A stretch of 64,000 nt of DNA, from NCBI GenBank assembly GCA_019054805.1, contig JAHQIY010000008.1, positions 1,287,501 through 1,351,500 of the forward strand, given 5' to 3'. Positions within the stretch are counted from its first letter, which is position 1. Each line of letters begins with the position of its first letter. This DNA is from Brachionus manjavacas (Eukaryota; Rotifera; Eurotatoria; Ploima; Brachionidae). The notes under the pieces were generated by a model. It saw only the letters and a program-made list of their open reading frames with translations, ran no database searches and was not told the origin of the DNA. Positions 23,101 through 32,830 of the stretch are shown in pieces. The position numbers and the translations under genes are program-made.

Positions 23101-26100
23101 TTTTTTGAAAAAAAAATAAATTAAAAGTTTAAGATTTTTGAAAAATCGTGGTTAATTCTAGAGGCTTTTAATTCAATTCTTTTTTTAAAGTATCATTATT
23201 ATTATTAGATTATCTGCAAGGGTTTAACCGCGGAATTAAGCACTTAGCTATGGCATATTTAAACTTGATAAAAATTTAAATTAGTTTTTGAATAAATGTC
23301 AAAATTTTTTTTGAAACCATTCACATTCGATTGATGTTCCAGTATGGGGCCACTCGATTTGTAAAAAAATTATGCCTTGCTTGACATGACTTAACAGCTT
23401 GTCTGCATAGCGTGTCTTGGCCTCTTGTTTAACCTGCTGGTTCTGTTGCGAATGAGCTTGGAGGTAGAGCGATTGGATGGAACAACTCGATCATGTCGAT
23501 CCTGTTTTACTTTTTTTCAAGTTAAAAAAATTGTATTAAGTCACCTCAATCCGGCGTTCTTCAAGGCTAGTCAGTCCCAATACTCTGAGCCTTTCTTCTT
23601 CACTTTTGTTCCGGATAGATGGTACAAATTTGTTAGCTCTCTTTTGGACTTTTTCAAGTCTCTTTATGTCATGTTTCTTGTATGGACTCCAAGCCACTGA
23701 TCCATACTCTAATATTGGTCTAACAAATGAGATGAAGAGTAATCTAAATGTTCTGATATCCCAATTTGTAAACGAATTCTTAATTTTTACAAGAATAAAA
23801 TTGTGGATTATTCTCGATAAATAGTTGTCTCATTTCAAATCATCAAAAATTTAAATTCTAAATAACTAATCATTTCTCAATTATATCATTACTTAAGTTA
23901 TAAATTTTCATTTAAGTTAAATTAAAAGATCAATCTTTCCTACCAAAATTTTTGAAATAAAATTCGAAAAAAACTTCAGTAAATCAGTTTTAACGGAAGT
24001 TGCTTTTATAAATGAATTGAGGAATATTTTTTTTAAACCTAAATGGTGAAACAGTCCAAATATTAAAAAAAAAAAACTATTTTTAAATTATCTAATTTTT
24101 GTAAATAAAGATAACATTTAAAATTATTTAAATTTTAGAAGACTCGTGAAGTTTTAAGGACTTCTATTACCATTACCATTAAAAATTAAATATAAGTAAA
24201 TGAAATTATTTTTCCTTATTTATTTTCAAAAATTTAATCTAAATTTTGTAAAGAATTAAATTTTTCAATATAAAGCCAAAAAAAAAATACCATAAAGACT
24301 TGAGATGTTTTTTTGACTTGTCAAGCATTCTGTATTCTTTTGCAGTTAATTTTTCTTTTTAGTCATCAATTTTGGAACAATTTTTTCTAATTCTGAATTT
24401 TAATTTAACAAAATAAATTCTACATGATCAAAATGTCCATAAGAAAATCTTGCTTCAAAGGCCTCCTTTTTTTCATTGTAATTTAAAATAAAAATTTTTT
24501 AACTTCTCGTGCCTTATCGATAAAAAAATTTAGATCTTCAAGTGTTAAACTTATTCAAAGATTAATTTCAATATCTAAAGATATGCTCTTTGAATTTGAA
24601 TTGGTCATCAACTTTATGATGCCTATTTATTTCTATTAAATTTTCTTAGTAAACTTTTCTTTGGTTGGAAAAAAAATGTATCATTCATATTTAGTCCCTT
24701 CAAAATCTAATATAATAACTCAATTAGATCGCATTATTCTTAATAATTATAAAAATTAATTAAAAAATCTTAAAAATATTATTATTAACAATTTTTACAA
24801 CCAATTTTAAATATATAGAAAAACTAAAGAAATTTTTTATTTTTTACTTAAATTCACAATAAAGTCAAAATTTAAAATTTTTTATAAAAGGCCAAATCGG
24901 TGTTCCTGATTTTAATGCGGGTGGTAAGTTAATTTTTTTTGTAATTTACATGAAATTTTTAATTCTGACTGTGTTCAGCTATGGAAAATTGGGGTGCTGT
25001 TATATACCGTGAGACAGCTTTATTTTACAATCCAAAGACTGATGCACTTGCTAACAAACAAAGGGTTTCATCTGTTGTTTCTCATGAACTTGCTCATCAA
25101 TGGGTTAGTTAAAATAATAAAAATTTTATTAATTAATTTTTTTTTTAAATAGTTTGGAAATTTAGTTACACCGGACTGGTGGAATGATATTTGGCTAAAC
25201 GAAGGATTTGCATCATGGGTAGAATATCTAGGTGTCAATTATACACATCCCGAATGGAATTTCGTAATTTATTCTAAATTAAATAGATGCAACAGTTTTA
25301 GATTTTTTTTAAAAGCTTGATTTGTTTTATGTTCAAAAATTGAAAGTAATGGAATTAGACAGTCTTGAATCGAGTCATTCTGTTAGTTTTGATGTAAATG
25401 ACCCTGGTGAAATAAATTCTCTCTTTGACAAAATTTCTTATGACAAAGTAAAAAAATTTTAGATTGAAATTTTGAGTTTTTTTTTTCAAATATTTTTTTC
25501 TTAGGGATCGAGTATTATTAGAATGATGAATTCTTTTCTCACTGAAAAAACATTTAGAAATGGTGTTTCGGTAAAATGATAGATTTAAAAAAAAAATTTT
25601 CTTAAATTTTTTTTAGAATTACTTGAAAGATTTTGCATACAAAAACGCAAAACAAGATGATCTTTGGCAATACTTGACTAATCAATCTTATGTTGATGGA
25701 AGTCTAGATCAAAATTTGAATGTAAAAGATATTATGGATACTTGGACCCTGAAAAAAGGCTATCCATATGTTAAAGTCGAGAGGAAATATGCGGAAAAAG
25801 AAATGATCTTGACTCAAAAATGGTTTTTGTTGAATCCTGCAAGCAAAATTAAGGATACAGAAGAGTACAATAATTACAAATGGTATATTCCTTTTACTTT
25901 TACGAGTCAAGAGGACCCAATTTTTGATTTTGAAAAAAAACCTACTTGGTTGGAGCCGGATCAAAAAGAAGGTATTTTTTTACTTAAAATAAATGAAAAC
26001 AATTAATTTTTAATTAAAAATTTTTTAATTTTTTTTAAATAAATTTTATTTAAGTAAAAGTATCGACGCAGAATATTGATGATGAATCTTGGGTTATTGG

Positions 26101-29084
26101 TAATTTAAAGCATTCAGCATTCATGAGAGTCAATTATGATCAGCACAATTGGGATTTACTAATTGAACAGCTTAATGCGAATCATACAGTTATCGACCCT
26201 ATAAACAGAGCAACTCTTCTTGATGATTCTTTTAACTTAGGAAGAGCGGAAATAATAGATCAGCTTTTATTTTTAAGAATAACTCAATACCTAGTAAATG
26301 AAAAAGAAAACTTGCCATTTGTTCCAGCTTTTATAGGCCTTGATTACATTGGAAATATGATAGCAAATGATTTTTTTGCTTACAACGACTACAAAGTAGT
26401 TTTTAAAATATTTTGATCAAAATTTTAATTTTAACATTTTTAATTTTTCAGAATTATATAATTAATTTAATGAACACCACTTATCAGAGTCTAGGATGGG
26501 ATGATGTTTCAGATGATTTAATGTAAATTTTTTATCATTTACTTGTTTTTTTTAGTCCTGCTGTGATAGTTTTTTCCATGGTTAAGGATAAAGAATTAAA
26601 ATAATGCAACTAAAACTAATGTTAAAAAAATTATCAATAATTATTAAACTAAAAATATAATAGCAATCGAGAAGTTAATTTGGGTAAAAGTTAAAAAATT
26701 TTACCACTATTTTATTTAAAATTTTCGGGCCCAAATTAATGAAAAAACATTAATTTATTTTTCGTAATTTTTGGCTTAATATTCAAACACCAAATTTTTT
26801 TTTTTACTTTAAGTACTAAAAGGCTCCAAAAGACCCCTTTAAATAATATGCTTTTTTGATAGCATAAGTTACCATAATTATTCAAATATGTTAAAAAATA
26901 TATACTGATTATTATATTTTAAAAATATATGTCTCTTATTAATTTTCATTTTGATTTTTAAAATAATTACGTTTATTTTTAAGTTTAATTTTAAAATTAT
27001 TCATAAAAAAAATTAGACAAAAATACCGGAAAAATTATTTTTAAATTCGTATCACTTGTTCTTAACAATTTTTACAGGTTCATTTAAAAACCTTCTCCCC
27101 GATACAAATACCACATCTACTGCTTTCGGGTGACAATTGGTACAATTCAATATAAATTTATCATCGAAAAGTCCAGTATCATGAAAAATTCTTAGAGTTT
27201 GGTCTCATTTATTTACTTGTAGCATAGCTTGTTGTTCAAACTTTCTCATCTAAAATTTATCGTTTTCCTAAGATTTGCCACTTCTCGGTTCCCAGTCAAA
27301 CCCATTACGTTCTATTTTTCGAATTTTTTTCAATATAAGTTGCTTATTCTTCTTCAGGTTGTTGATTACCTAAGTATTCATCTTATTTAAATTTGGCATT
27401 AGGTTGATAAGGTGTTTTCATTTTTTCTTCTAAATCATTATCAAAGTTTTGATAATTCTCATAATCATTATAATTATCATCAGAGACTTCTTGTTGGGTA
27501 TAATCCGCATTTCTAAGAAGTTCAAGAACTTGTAAGGTAGCTTTCATCAAGACTTTGTTCAAAAAGTTATTGATTATTAGAGGAATTATTGAAATGTAGT
27601 AGAGTTTGGAATTAAAAGGATTATTAGCCATGTCTTTACTTTATTTTACCAATAATAATACAATATTTTGGAGGGTCCAAAAAAAAACCTTTTTGGGTTT
27701 TACTTAAATTTTTTTATCCATGAAAATAAAAATATTTTGAATTAATTAATTATAAAATTTTTTGGGTTTTGATGGAAAAAAAGATCGTCAAAAATAATTA
27801 AATTTATTGAGCAATTAGCAAAATAAGAACCAAAAAGGGTTTTGGGTGTTAAAGAGGTGTATTTGGTGAGGTTAAAATACCCGATTTTTTACTGAAAAAC
27901 TACTAAAAATAAATCTTTAATTAATATTTATGTTTTCATTTTCAATATTAAAGTTCAGCTTCAAAACAAAAACTTGTTCCAAGTCTGAGACTTAATCCGT
28001 TTTGAAAATCAAACAAGTATTGCCACTTTTTTAGGTACTGAAAAAAGTATTACAATTTAAGTAATTTGGTTTTCAAAAAAGTCTATAGTTAATCCAGCTG
28101 TGTTATAGGATCAATAGTCTTTTTTGTTTCTGAATGAGATGATTTACTAAGAAGCCATTTCTCAATTTAGAAGAAATTTTAATTTTAAAATTTGAAAATA
28201 ATTTTTGACTAAAAATTCTCTTTTGAAATGAAGAATTAATGATAAAAAATTGCTTCAAAATTCATAATTTTGGTCAAAATTTATTTATTACTTGAAGAAT
28301 TTATTTAAATTTTTTAATTATTTTCAAAATTTTTTTCAAGTGATCTGCAAATTTCGACATTACAGTTGATGTGCAGTTTCGGATTTGAAGATTGCATTAC
28401 TGAAGCCCGATCTCGTTTTGACGATTGGATTAATAACGATATTGCGTAATTAGATTTTTAATTATTAATTATTTTATTAATTTAAATTTAATTTCTTTTA
28501 GACTTCCGAGCAATTTTAAAATTTTAATCTATTCAACAGTGGTCAAGTACGGAGATGAAGAAACTTGGCTAAATTTGTATCAAAAAGCAATAGGCATTTC
28601 TGATAACACTGAAAAACTAAGAATTTTCAGAGGTCTAGCTTCTTCGAGAGAAGCTTCTTTGCTGTCAATGTAATTAATTTTAATTTTGAATAATAAAGCA
28701 ATAAAAAATTTCTTAAGAATACTGAATTCGGCATCCGATAAGAACATCATAAGATCTCAAGATGAAACATCAGTAATTTCTTATGTAGCGAGTAGTCCTT
28801 TAGGCAGAAAACTAGCCTTTGACCATTTGGAAGACAATTGGGATGAACTTTTCGAAAGACATGGTGATGTTTCATTTACACTTTCAAGCTTGATCGACTC
28901 GGTCACAAAATATTTGAACACAAATTCCTATTTGCTGAGATTATTAAGCTTTGCAGAACGAAATTCCAATTTGGGTGTAACTAAGAAAGCCTTTGAACAA
29001 GCGATCGAGAATGTACAATTCAATACCAGGTGGACCATGAAAAATCTAAGTCCAATTAAAGAATGGCTGAATTCTAATCTTTAA
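14156..29084 (+). CDS. type II membrane protein with two tandem M1 aminopeptidase N domains (30 exons)
   Basis: Exons: 14156-14516, 14573-14981, 15028-15192, 15234-15493, 15544-15809, 18176-18310, 18360-18425, 18475-18540, 18595-18764, 18826-18956, 19010-19146, 19208-19494, 20808-20918, 20979-21266, 21321-21393, 21444-21588, 21641-22043, 22099-22140, 22193-22548, 24891-24923, 24979-25103, 25153-25263, 25316-25447, 25505-25570, 25617-25971, 26055-26395, 26452-26522, 28341-28445, 28502-28669, 28718-29084. All junctions are GT-AG with matching phases; 1914 aa. Residues 1-23 are cytoplasmic, 24-46 a membrane anchor, 50-120 a Thr/Pro/Ala stalk. M1 domain 1 (about 122-1022) has GAMEN 409-413, HEISH 444-448 and Glu467. 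Domain 2 (about 1024-1914) has GAMEN 1301-1305, HELAH 1337-1341 and Glu1360. Both keep the TYGKG/SYDKG tyrosine, so both look like active zinc aminopeptidases of the cell surface, cutting N-terminal residues from peptides. The linker ([17 protein letters not shown]) is split by a 52-bp phase-1 intron. Four large introns hold transposon relics. Splitting into two genes is the alternative, but exon 17 has no start or anchor of its own. Confidence 0.88.
14310..14513 (+). repeat. 12-bp coding minisatellite (mucin-like stalk)
   Basis: Tandem 12-bp units (ACACCAACTGCA, then ACATCGACTACA) encode (TPTA)n and (TSTT)n in the first exon of the aminopeptidase gene. This is a probable O-glycosylated stalk between membrane anchor and catalytic domains. 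Copy number is likely to vary between individuals. Confidence 0.8.
16490..16690. repeat. dispersed repeat with GC-rich core, copy 1
   Basis: Shares GGGCTCCGCCCCGGACCC, then TTTAATATAAT, ACAAAAAGTACAAAAA and TCTCATTGTCTTTCCA with the segment at 42240-42400 (CGCTTCGCCCCGGACCCC, TTTAATATAAT, TCTCAGTGTCCTTCCA). Non-coding; the element type is unknown. Confidence 0.65.
17040..17820 (-). pseudogene. LINE relic: C-terminus of ORF2 plus 3' UTR
   Basis: On the minus strand 17815-17570 encodes the typical LINE C-terminus: one frame change, then [18 protein letters not shown] and [14 protein letters not shown]-richer non-coding stretch down to about 17040 is the likely 3' UTR. The F.NR....WN.LP..V....S...FK..LD pattern is characteristic of Jockey/CR1-clade elements. 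It is inserted antisense in an aminopeptidase intron. Confidence 0.8.
19495..20807 (+). other. 1.3-kb intron of the aminopeptidase gene
   Basis: The donor is the weak GTTCTT, but phase and protein continuity (WNDR|VVRNRL) support it. It contains a small piggyBac-type MITE at 19890-20011. A CAGAGTTG-like end near 20635 may be a trace of MITE family B. Confidence 0.7.
19890..20011. mobile_element. short diverged piggyBac-type MITE
   Basis: 122 bp between TTAA tetranucleotides, with inverted ends ACTAAAAGCACC and (reverse complement) CACTAAAAGCATC. It is related to the ends of the larger elements at 31003 and 49683. A TTAA target and CACTA-AGCACC ends suggest piggyBac-driven mobility. Confidence 0.6.
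23195..23795 (-). pseudogene. LINE relic: end of RT/thumb region and 3' tail
   Basis: Minus strand from about 23790: [20 protein letters not shown] then [34 protein letters not shown] and SLEERRI. This is the conserved region after the RT domain in Jockey/CR1-like LINEs. Frameshifts and stops follow, and the element ends in an (ATT/TAA)n run at 23195-23215. It is visibly less AT-rich than the host intron. Confidence 0.85.
24568..24640 (-). pseudogene. C-terminal relic of an unidentified repeated ORF, copy 2
   Basis: The minus-strand frame ends [15 protein letters not shown]-stop, matching the relic at 4874-4990. Confidence 0.4.
26523..28340 (+). other. 1.8-kb intron of the aminopeptidase gene
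   Basis: The acceptor is TTTTTTCAAG at 28331-28340; only this choice keeps the frame into the exon reading [12 protein letters not shown]. The intron contains a minus-strand coding relic (27057-27631) and otherwise AT-rich DNA. Confidence 0.75.
27057..27631 (-). pseudogene. decayed minus-strand ORF nested in an aminopeptidase intron
   Basis: Begins with an 82-codon frame at 27631 ([18 protein letters not shown], later [15 protein letters not shown]). After frame changes it continues as [33 protein letters not shown] and [12 protein letters not shown], ending [18 protein letters not shown]-stop at 27057. About three stops interrupt it. Residue composition is protein-like throughout, with CTNCHP near the end. 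I do not recognise it; a retrocopy or a transposon/virus-derived gene are both possible. Confidence 0.45.
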
Positions 29085-29399
29085 CTAAACAATTTTAACT
29101 AGAAAAAAGACAAAATTAATTAATAAATTTAAAAAATAAATCATTTTAAAAATTTAAAATTTTTTTATAGATTTCCCAACCAAAACACAAAAAATTGCTA
29201 TAATTTCTTATCTAGAGTCAAAGTTTGCTAATGAAGATCTTTGTTAAAAGCTTTTCAAAAAGTTTATTAAATTTTTAAAGAAATTGCAAGTAAAAAAAAC
29301 GCTAAAAGAGATTTGTTCAAATTTTAGTTTAACCTTAAATTTTTGGTTTTCTGAAGTCAATGTCCCAGGCAAAAAAAAGCCATTGCAATAAGTTGGCAC

Positions 29400-30590
29400 T
29401 TGAAATTGAATCAATGGCTTAAAGAAACAAGTCAAGGACGGTGTAATCAGCTTAGTATGTCAAGTAAATTTTTTATACAAGTAATTCTGGGGAGACTAGT
29501 TAAGACCGTAGACTATCAGCTCTCAGAGATACAAGGTGGATTTCGATCTGGACTGAGTTGCGCAGACCAAATATTTACGCTGAGAAGAGTCATGGAAGTG
29601 TCGCGCCGACAAAGGGTACCAATACATATGTGCTTTGTCGATTTTAAAGCGGCATATGACTCAGTTGACAGAAAATCGCTCATGTTAGTATTGGAAAAGT
29701 ATGGCGTGTCAACGAAGTTACAGAACCTTATAAGAGCCTCGTATAAAGATACGGAGGCCGTAGTGCGTGTGTGTGTGGTGAGATGACTGGCTGGTTTAGG
29801 GAAAATGAAAAGGCTCTGCCCGAATGTATGAAACGGCTTGATGTGACCATGCTAAAGTGGGGACTTAAGATCAACATCAAGAAGACAAAAAAGATGTTAA
29901 TTAATGTCAAAGAAGCAGTACACGAGACTCTGAGAATCAGGGGTGAAGAGGTTGAACAAGTTAACCATTTTATATACCTGGGATGTCGTGTGACAAACGA
30001 TTCGAAATCTAGTATCGAGATCCAGAGAAGAATAGGTCTTGGAGCTCACAGATTTCAGTGCTTGAAATCGATATGGAATAAAGCGGAAATTAGTATTAGA
30101 ACTAAAAGTAAGATTTATTTAGCTACAGTAAAGGCAACTGCCATTTACGGTGCAGAGTCGTGGACATGCAGTCCTTCTGACTATCAAAAACTAAGTAGTT
30201 TTAACAGAAGACGTTTGATGAAGATAGTGGGTCCTCGAAGAATTGGATTAACAGAACAAAAACTCTAAAGTCAAACGAAAACTGTTCCGCTTGATAAAAT
30301 CGTCAGAACAATAAGGCTCAGATGGGCAGGACATGTACGACAAATGTTGGACACATGTTTACCAAAGATTGTTCTATTTGGTGATGTTTTAGGTGGAAAG
30401 CGTGGAAAAGGAAGACCAGAAAGAGAGTGGACGGACCGCTTAAAAGAGGATTGTGAGAGAGCTGGAATTTTCTGGACTAAATGAGTGAATGAATCGAAGA
30501 ATCGCAAGAAATGGCGCATCAAAATCTCGTCCCTAACCTTAAACAGATGAGGATAAAGGACCCCTTATTATTATTATTGTTATTATAAGT
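29400..30590 (+). pseudogene. LINE relic (RTE/CR1-like RT), internally deleted, with (TTA)n tail
   Basis: 29400-29760 encodes RT blocks (VSSKFFIQVILGRL-like start, IQGGFRSGLSCADQIFTLRR, then MCFVDFKAAYDSVDRKSL). A deletion near 29770 removes the Y/FADD region. 29771-30530 continues with the thumb and C-terminal part (LDVTMLKWGLKINIKKTK, FIYLGCRV, ATAIYGAESWTC, RLRWAGHVRQM, GKRGKGRPEREWTDRLKED). It ends in a TTATTATTATTATT tail near 30590. It cannot make an active RT. It lies 316 bp past the aminopeptidase stop, same strand. Confidence 0.88.
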
Positions 30591-30644
30591 AAAAAAGAAC
30601 AGAACAAAATGTTAAAAAAATAAATAAATTTTAAAAGGTTAGAA

Positions 30645-30888
30645 GAACGATGGCAAGCAGCTATCGCCCGATGTCTCTCACTTCCGTTACTTGCAAAGTT
30701 CTAGAGTCGCTAATTTAGGACTATTTCGTAGAGCATCTATATAACAATAGTAGGCTCATCACTGACAAATAGCATGGTTTTATTGCTAACAAGGCGTACG
30801 CTACCAATATTTGACGAATTGCATATAAAATCTACATGGACTTTGAGAGAGCATTTGACAATGTGTCGCATGAACTACTACTTGTTAA
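30645..30888 (+). pseudogene. second LINE RT fragment, cut at a TTAA site
   Basis: Reads ASSYRPMSLTSVTCKVLESL-stop, then HGFIANKAYATNI, then IYMDFERAFDNVSHELLL, the RT palm blocks of a family different from the preceding relic. It stops exactly where a piggyBac-type end begins at TTAA 30885-30888. Confidence 0.8.
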
Positions 30889-30998
30889 CACTAGAAGCAC
30901 CTCTGAGTCATTTGATATTTTTTCTTTTGAAATTTTTGATTTTTAGAGTTCAATTTTTTTGACATAAAATAATTATGAATTTTGTTCGCAAATCTTCT
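30889..30998. mobile_element. truncated piggyBac-type MITE end
   Basis: Starts CACTAGAAGCACC after TTAA (30885-30888), then diverges (GAGTCATTTGATATTT). It abuts the TTAA of the next, complete copy, so it is either a partner end of a compound element or an older copy truncated by it. Confidence 0.6.
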
Positions 30999-31002
30999 TT
31001 AA

Positions 31003-31577
31003 CACTAGAAGCACCAAAACGAGTCAAAATTACTTGTTTTAATGGAATCTAATGGATAAAAATGGATATTAATTTATTATTTGATAAATCTATTCAAAAC
31101 TTAATTTTAATTGAGTAAAAATAAAAATTTGGCTAAAAAAAAGTATCTTGCAAAAATTTTATCTTCTACTGAATTCATTCTTTTTTGAACCAATTTTTCA
31201 TCTTTCATGTAAAATAGGCAAACTATAATTTTTGCATTTTTTAAAATTTGCTTATCTTGGTTAAAGTATTAGGATTTGAGTCAGTTTTTTAAAGATTTGT
31301 ATACTTTTTATAAATATTTTATGACTCATCCATTGATTTTGTAGATAAATTCAAAATTTTAATTAAAAAACGAGCCATAATGACTCTTTTTGGTGCTTCT
31401 AGTAGTATATAATTGATTTTGTACAAAAGAAATATTTTTTTTATTTAATTTTAGTTAATTTAGAAAGTTATTTTTTTATGCTGAAAAAAAAATTTTGCTC
31501 AAATAGCAAAAATTGACTTAGATTTTAGCTACCAAAAATCAAAAAAGAGTCATTTTGACTCGTTGGTGCTTCTAGTG
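31003..31577. mobile_element. compound piggyBac-type MITE, copy 1
   Basis: 575 bp with TTAA on both sides (30999-31002; 31578-31581) and perfect outer ends CACTAGAAGCACCA / TGGTGCTTCTAGTG, followed by ACGAGTCA motifs. A third copy of the end (GACTCTTTTTGGTGCTTCTAGTA) lies inside at about 31383-31406, so the element is a fused double unit. The same arrangement occurs in opposite orientation at 49683-50253. TTAA target preference points to piggyBac; there is no coding capacity. Confidence 0.85.
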
Positions 31578-31786
31578 TTAAATGCTAAAGAAGTGAATTT
31601 TTGCCTGTTAATATTTTATAACTAAGGGAGATACCGGTTCGTTTTTGGATCCGGTTTGTTTCTGTTTCTGGTTTTGTATTAAACCGGTTATTTATGAGGA
31701 ATAAAAAAGATATTTTTGATCGAAAAACTTTTTTTTCTCTATAAATTTCATAATTTTTCAATTAAACAATTGAGATAAGTCAATTC

Positions 31787-32045
31787 GGCAAATTGAAGCT
31801 TGAGATCAAGATCAAAAGATCAAAATATAAATTGAAATATTTTTTTTTAATAATAGAAAAAAAATATATTTTTCCAAATCAATCACTTGACATGTCATTT
31901 CAAGTTTATTTTCATTTTTAAAATTTTAAAATGTCCCTTTTGATCGAACTTTAATAAGTCTAAATATTTTAATTGATTTTAATGAAAACTTACTTTTAAA
32001 GACAAAAAATTTGATGTTTTAAAAATATAATTTATTTAAGTGGAC
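31787..32045. repeat. dispersed ~250-bp repeat, copy 2
   Basis: Same-orientation copy of 3776-4025 (see there), differing by scattered substitutions and a short GATCAAGATCAAAAGATCAA expansion. Confidence 0.8.
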
Positions 32046-32372
32046 AAATAACATCATTTAAGTTTGAATGAGTGGATATAAAAGTTATAATTATAAATTT
32101 GTATTTTTGAATTAACTTTACCTGAATTTTTTAAATTGTTGATCGTTTTTGTTAAATAAATTAGAGATCATTTAATTTGATGTTAATTTGATAATGAACC
32201 ATAATTAGACATAACATGTCTAGTAATGTTTAGTATTTATTTCTTAAAAATTATCAAAATCATTAAATTAATTAAGTTTTAAAATTTTAAATGATCGTTT
32301 TGATCTTAAAATTTGATTTGAAATTTCTGTTTTTCAATATTTAACCGCTACAATAAACAAACCGATTTTTCT

Positions 32373-32830
32373 TTAACGCTAGAAGGACCGGGCGGTCAAA
32401 ATGACCGCTTTTCATTTTTAGGCAAAAAATAACAGAATTTTTTTTTTTCAATTTTACTTAAATAAATCTCTTCTCTTAAAAAAACAAAGCTTAAAGATTT
32501 TTTGTTTTTTGAAAATTTTTCATGTACATCACGACCCCAACAGATGCTGAAAATAAAATGAAAATTAAATGCTATAAAAAAATCAACGGCTTTGAGTTTT
32601 GATCCCACGCCGTTTTTTTTGTATAAAAACATGACGAATTAGTTGATGAGATCAAAGAAATAAAGAGAAGAGCACCAGCTAAAGATACTACTCCACAAGA
32701 AAAAAGGTCGAATTCAGAGGAATTTTCAAGGATTCGTAAACAGTGCCAGATAAGAATGTGTAATGGAAACAAGAGTAGTAATGTATGATACATGAATGAG
32801 CTGCATACCATCATATTATTTGTCGAAAAT
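32373..32830 (+). pseudogene. piggyBac transposase relic with one terminal end
   Basis: At 32373-32376 TTAA is followed by CGCTAGAAGGACCGGGCGGT, a typical piggyBac end. From 32645 the plus strand reads EIKEIKRRAPAKDTTPQEKR, then RIRKQCQIRMCNGNKSSNV-stop-YMNELHTIILFVENV. That matches the Cys-rich C-terminal tail of piggyBac transposases (C..C...K........C..C....C..H), with several cysteines already mutated. The catalytic core is deleted. This could be the type of source that mobilised the TTAA MITEs nearby. Confidence 0.65.

Larger units (their letters stand above)
22549..24890 (+). other. 2.3-kb intron of the aminopeptidase gene
   Basis: Separates the exon ending YPLAKSS from the 33-bp exon encoding [10 protein letters not shown]. 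It contains a LINE relic (23195-23795) and a C-terminal relic (24568-24640); the rest is AT-rich filler. Confidence 0.75.
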
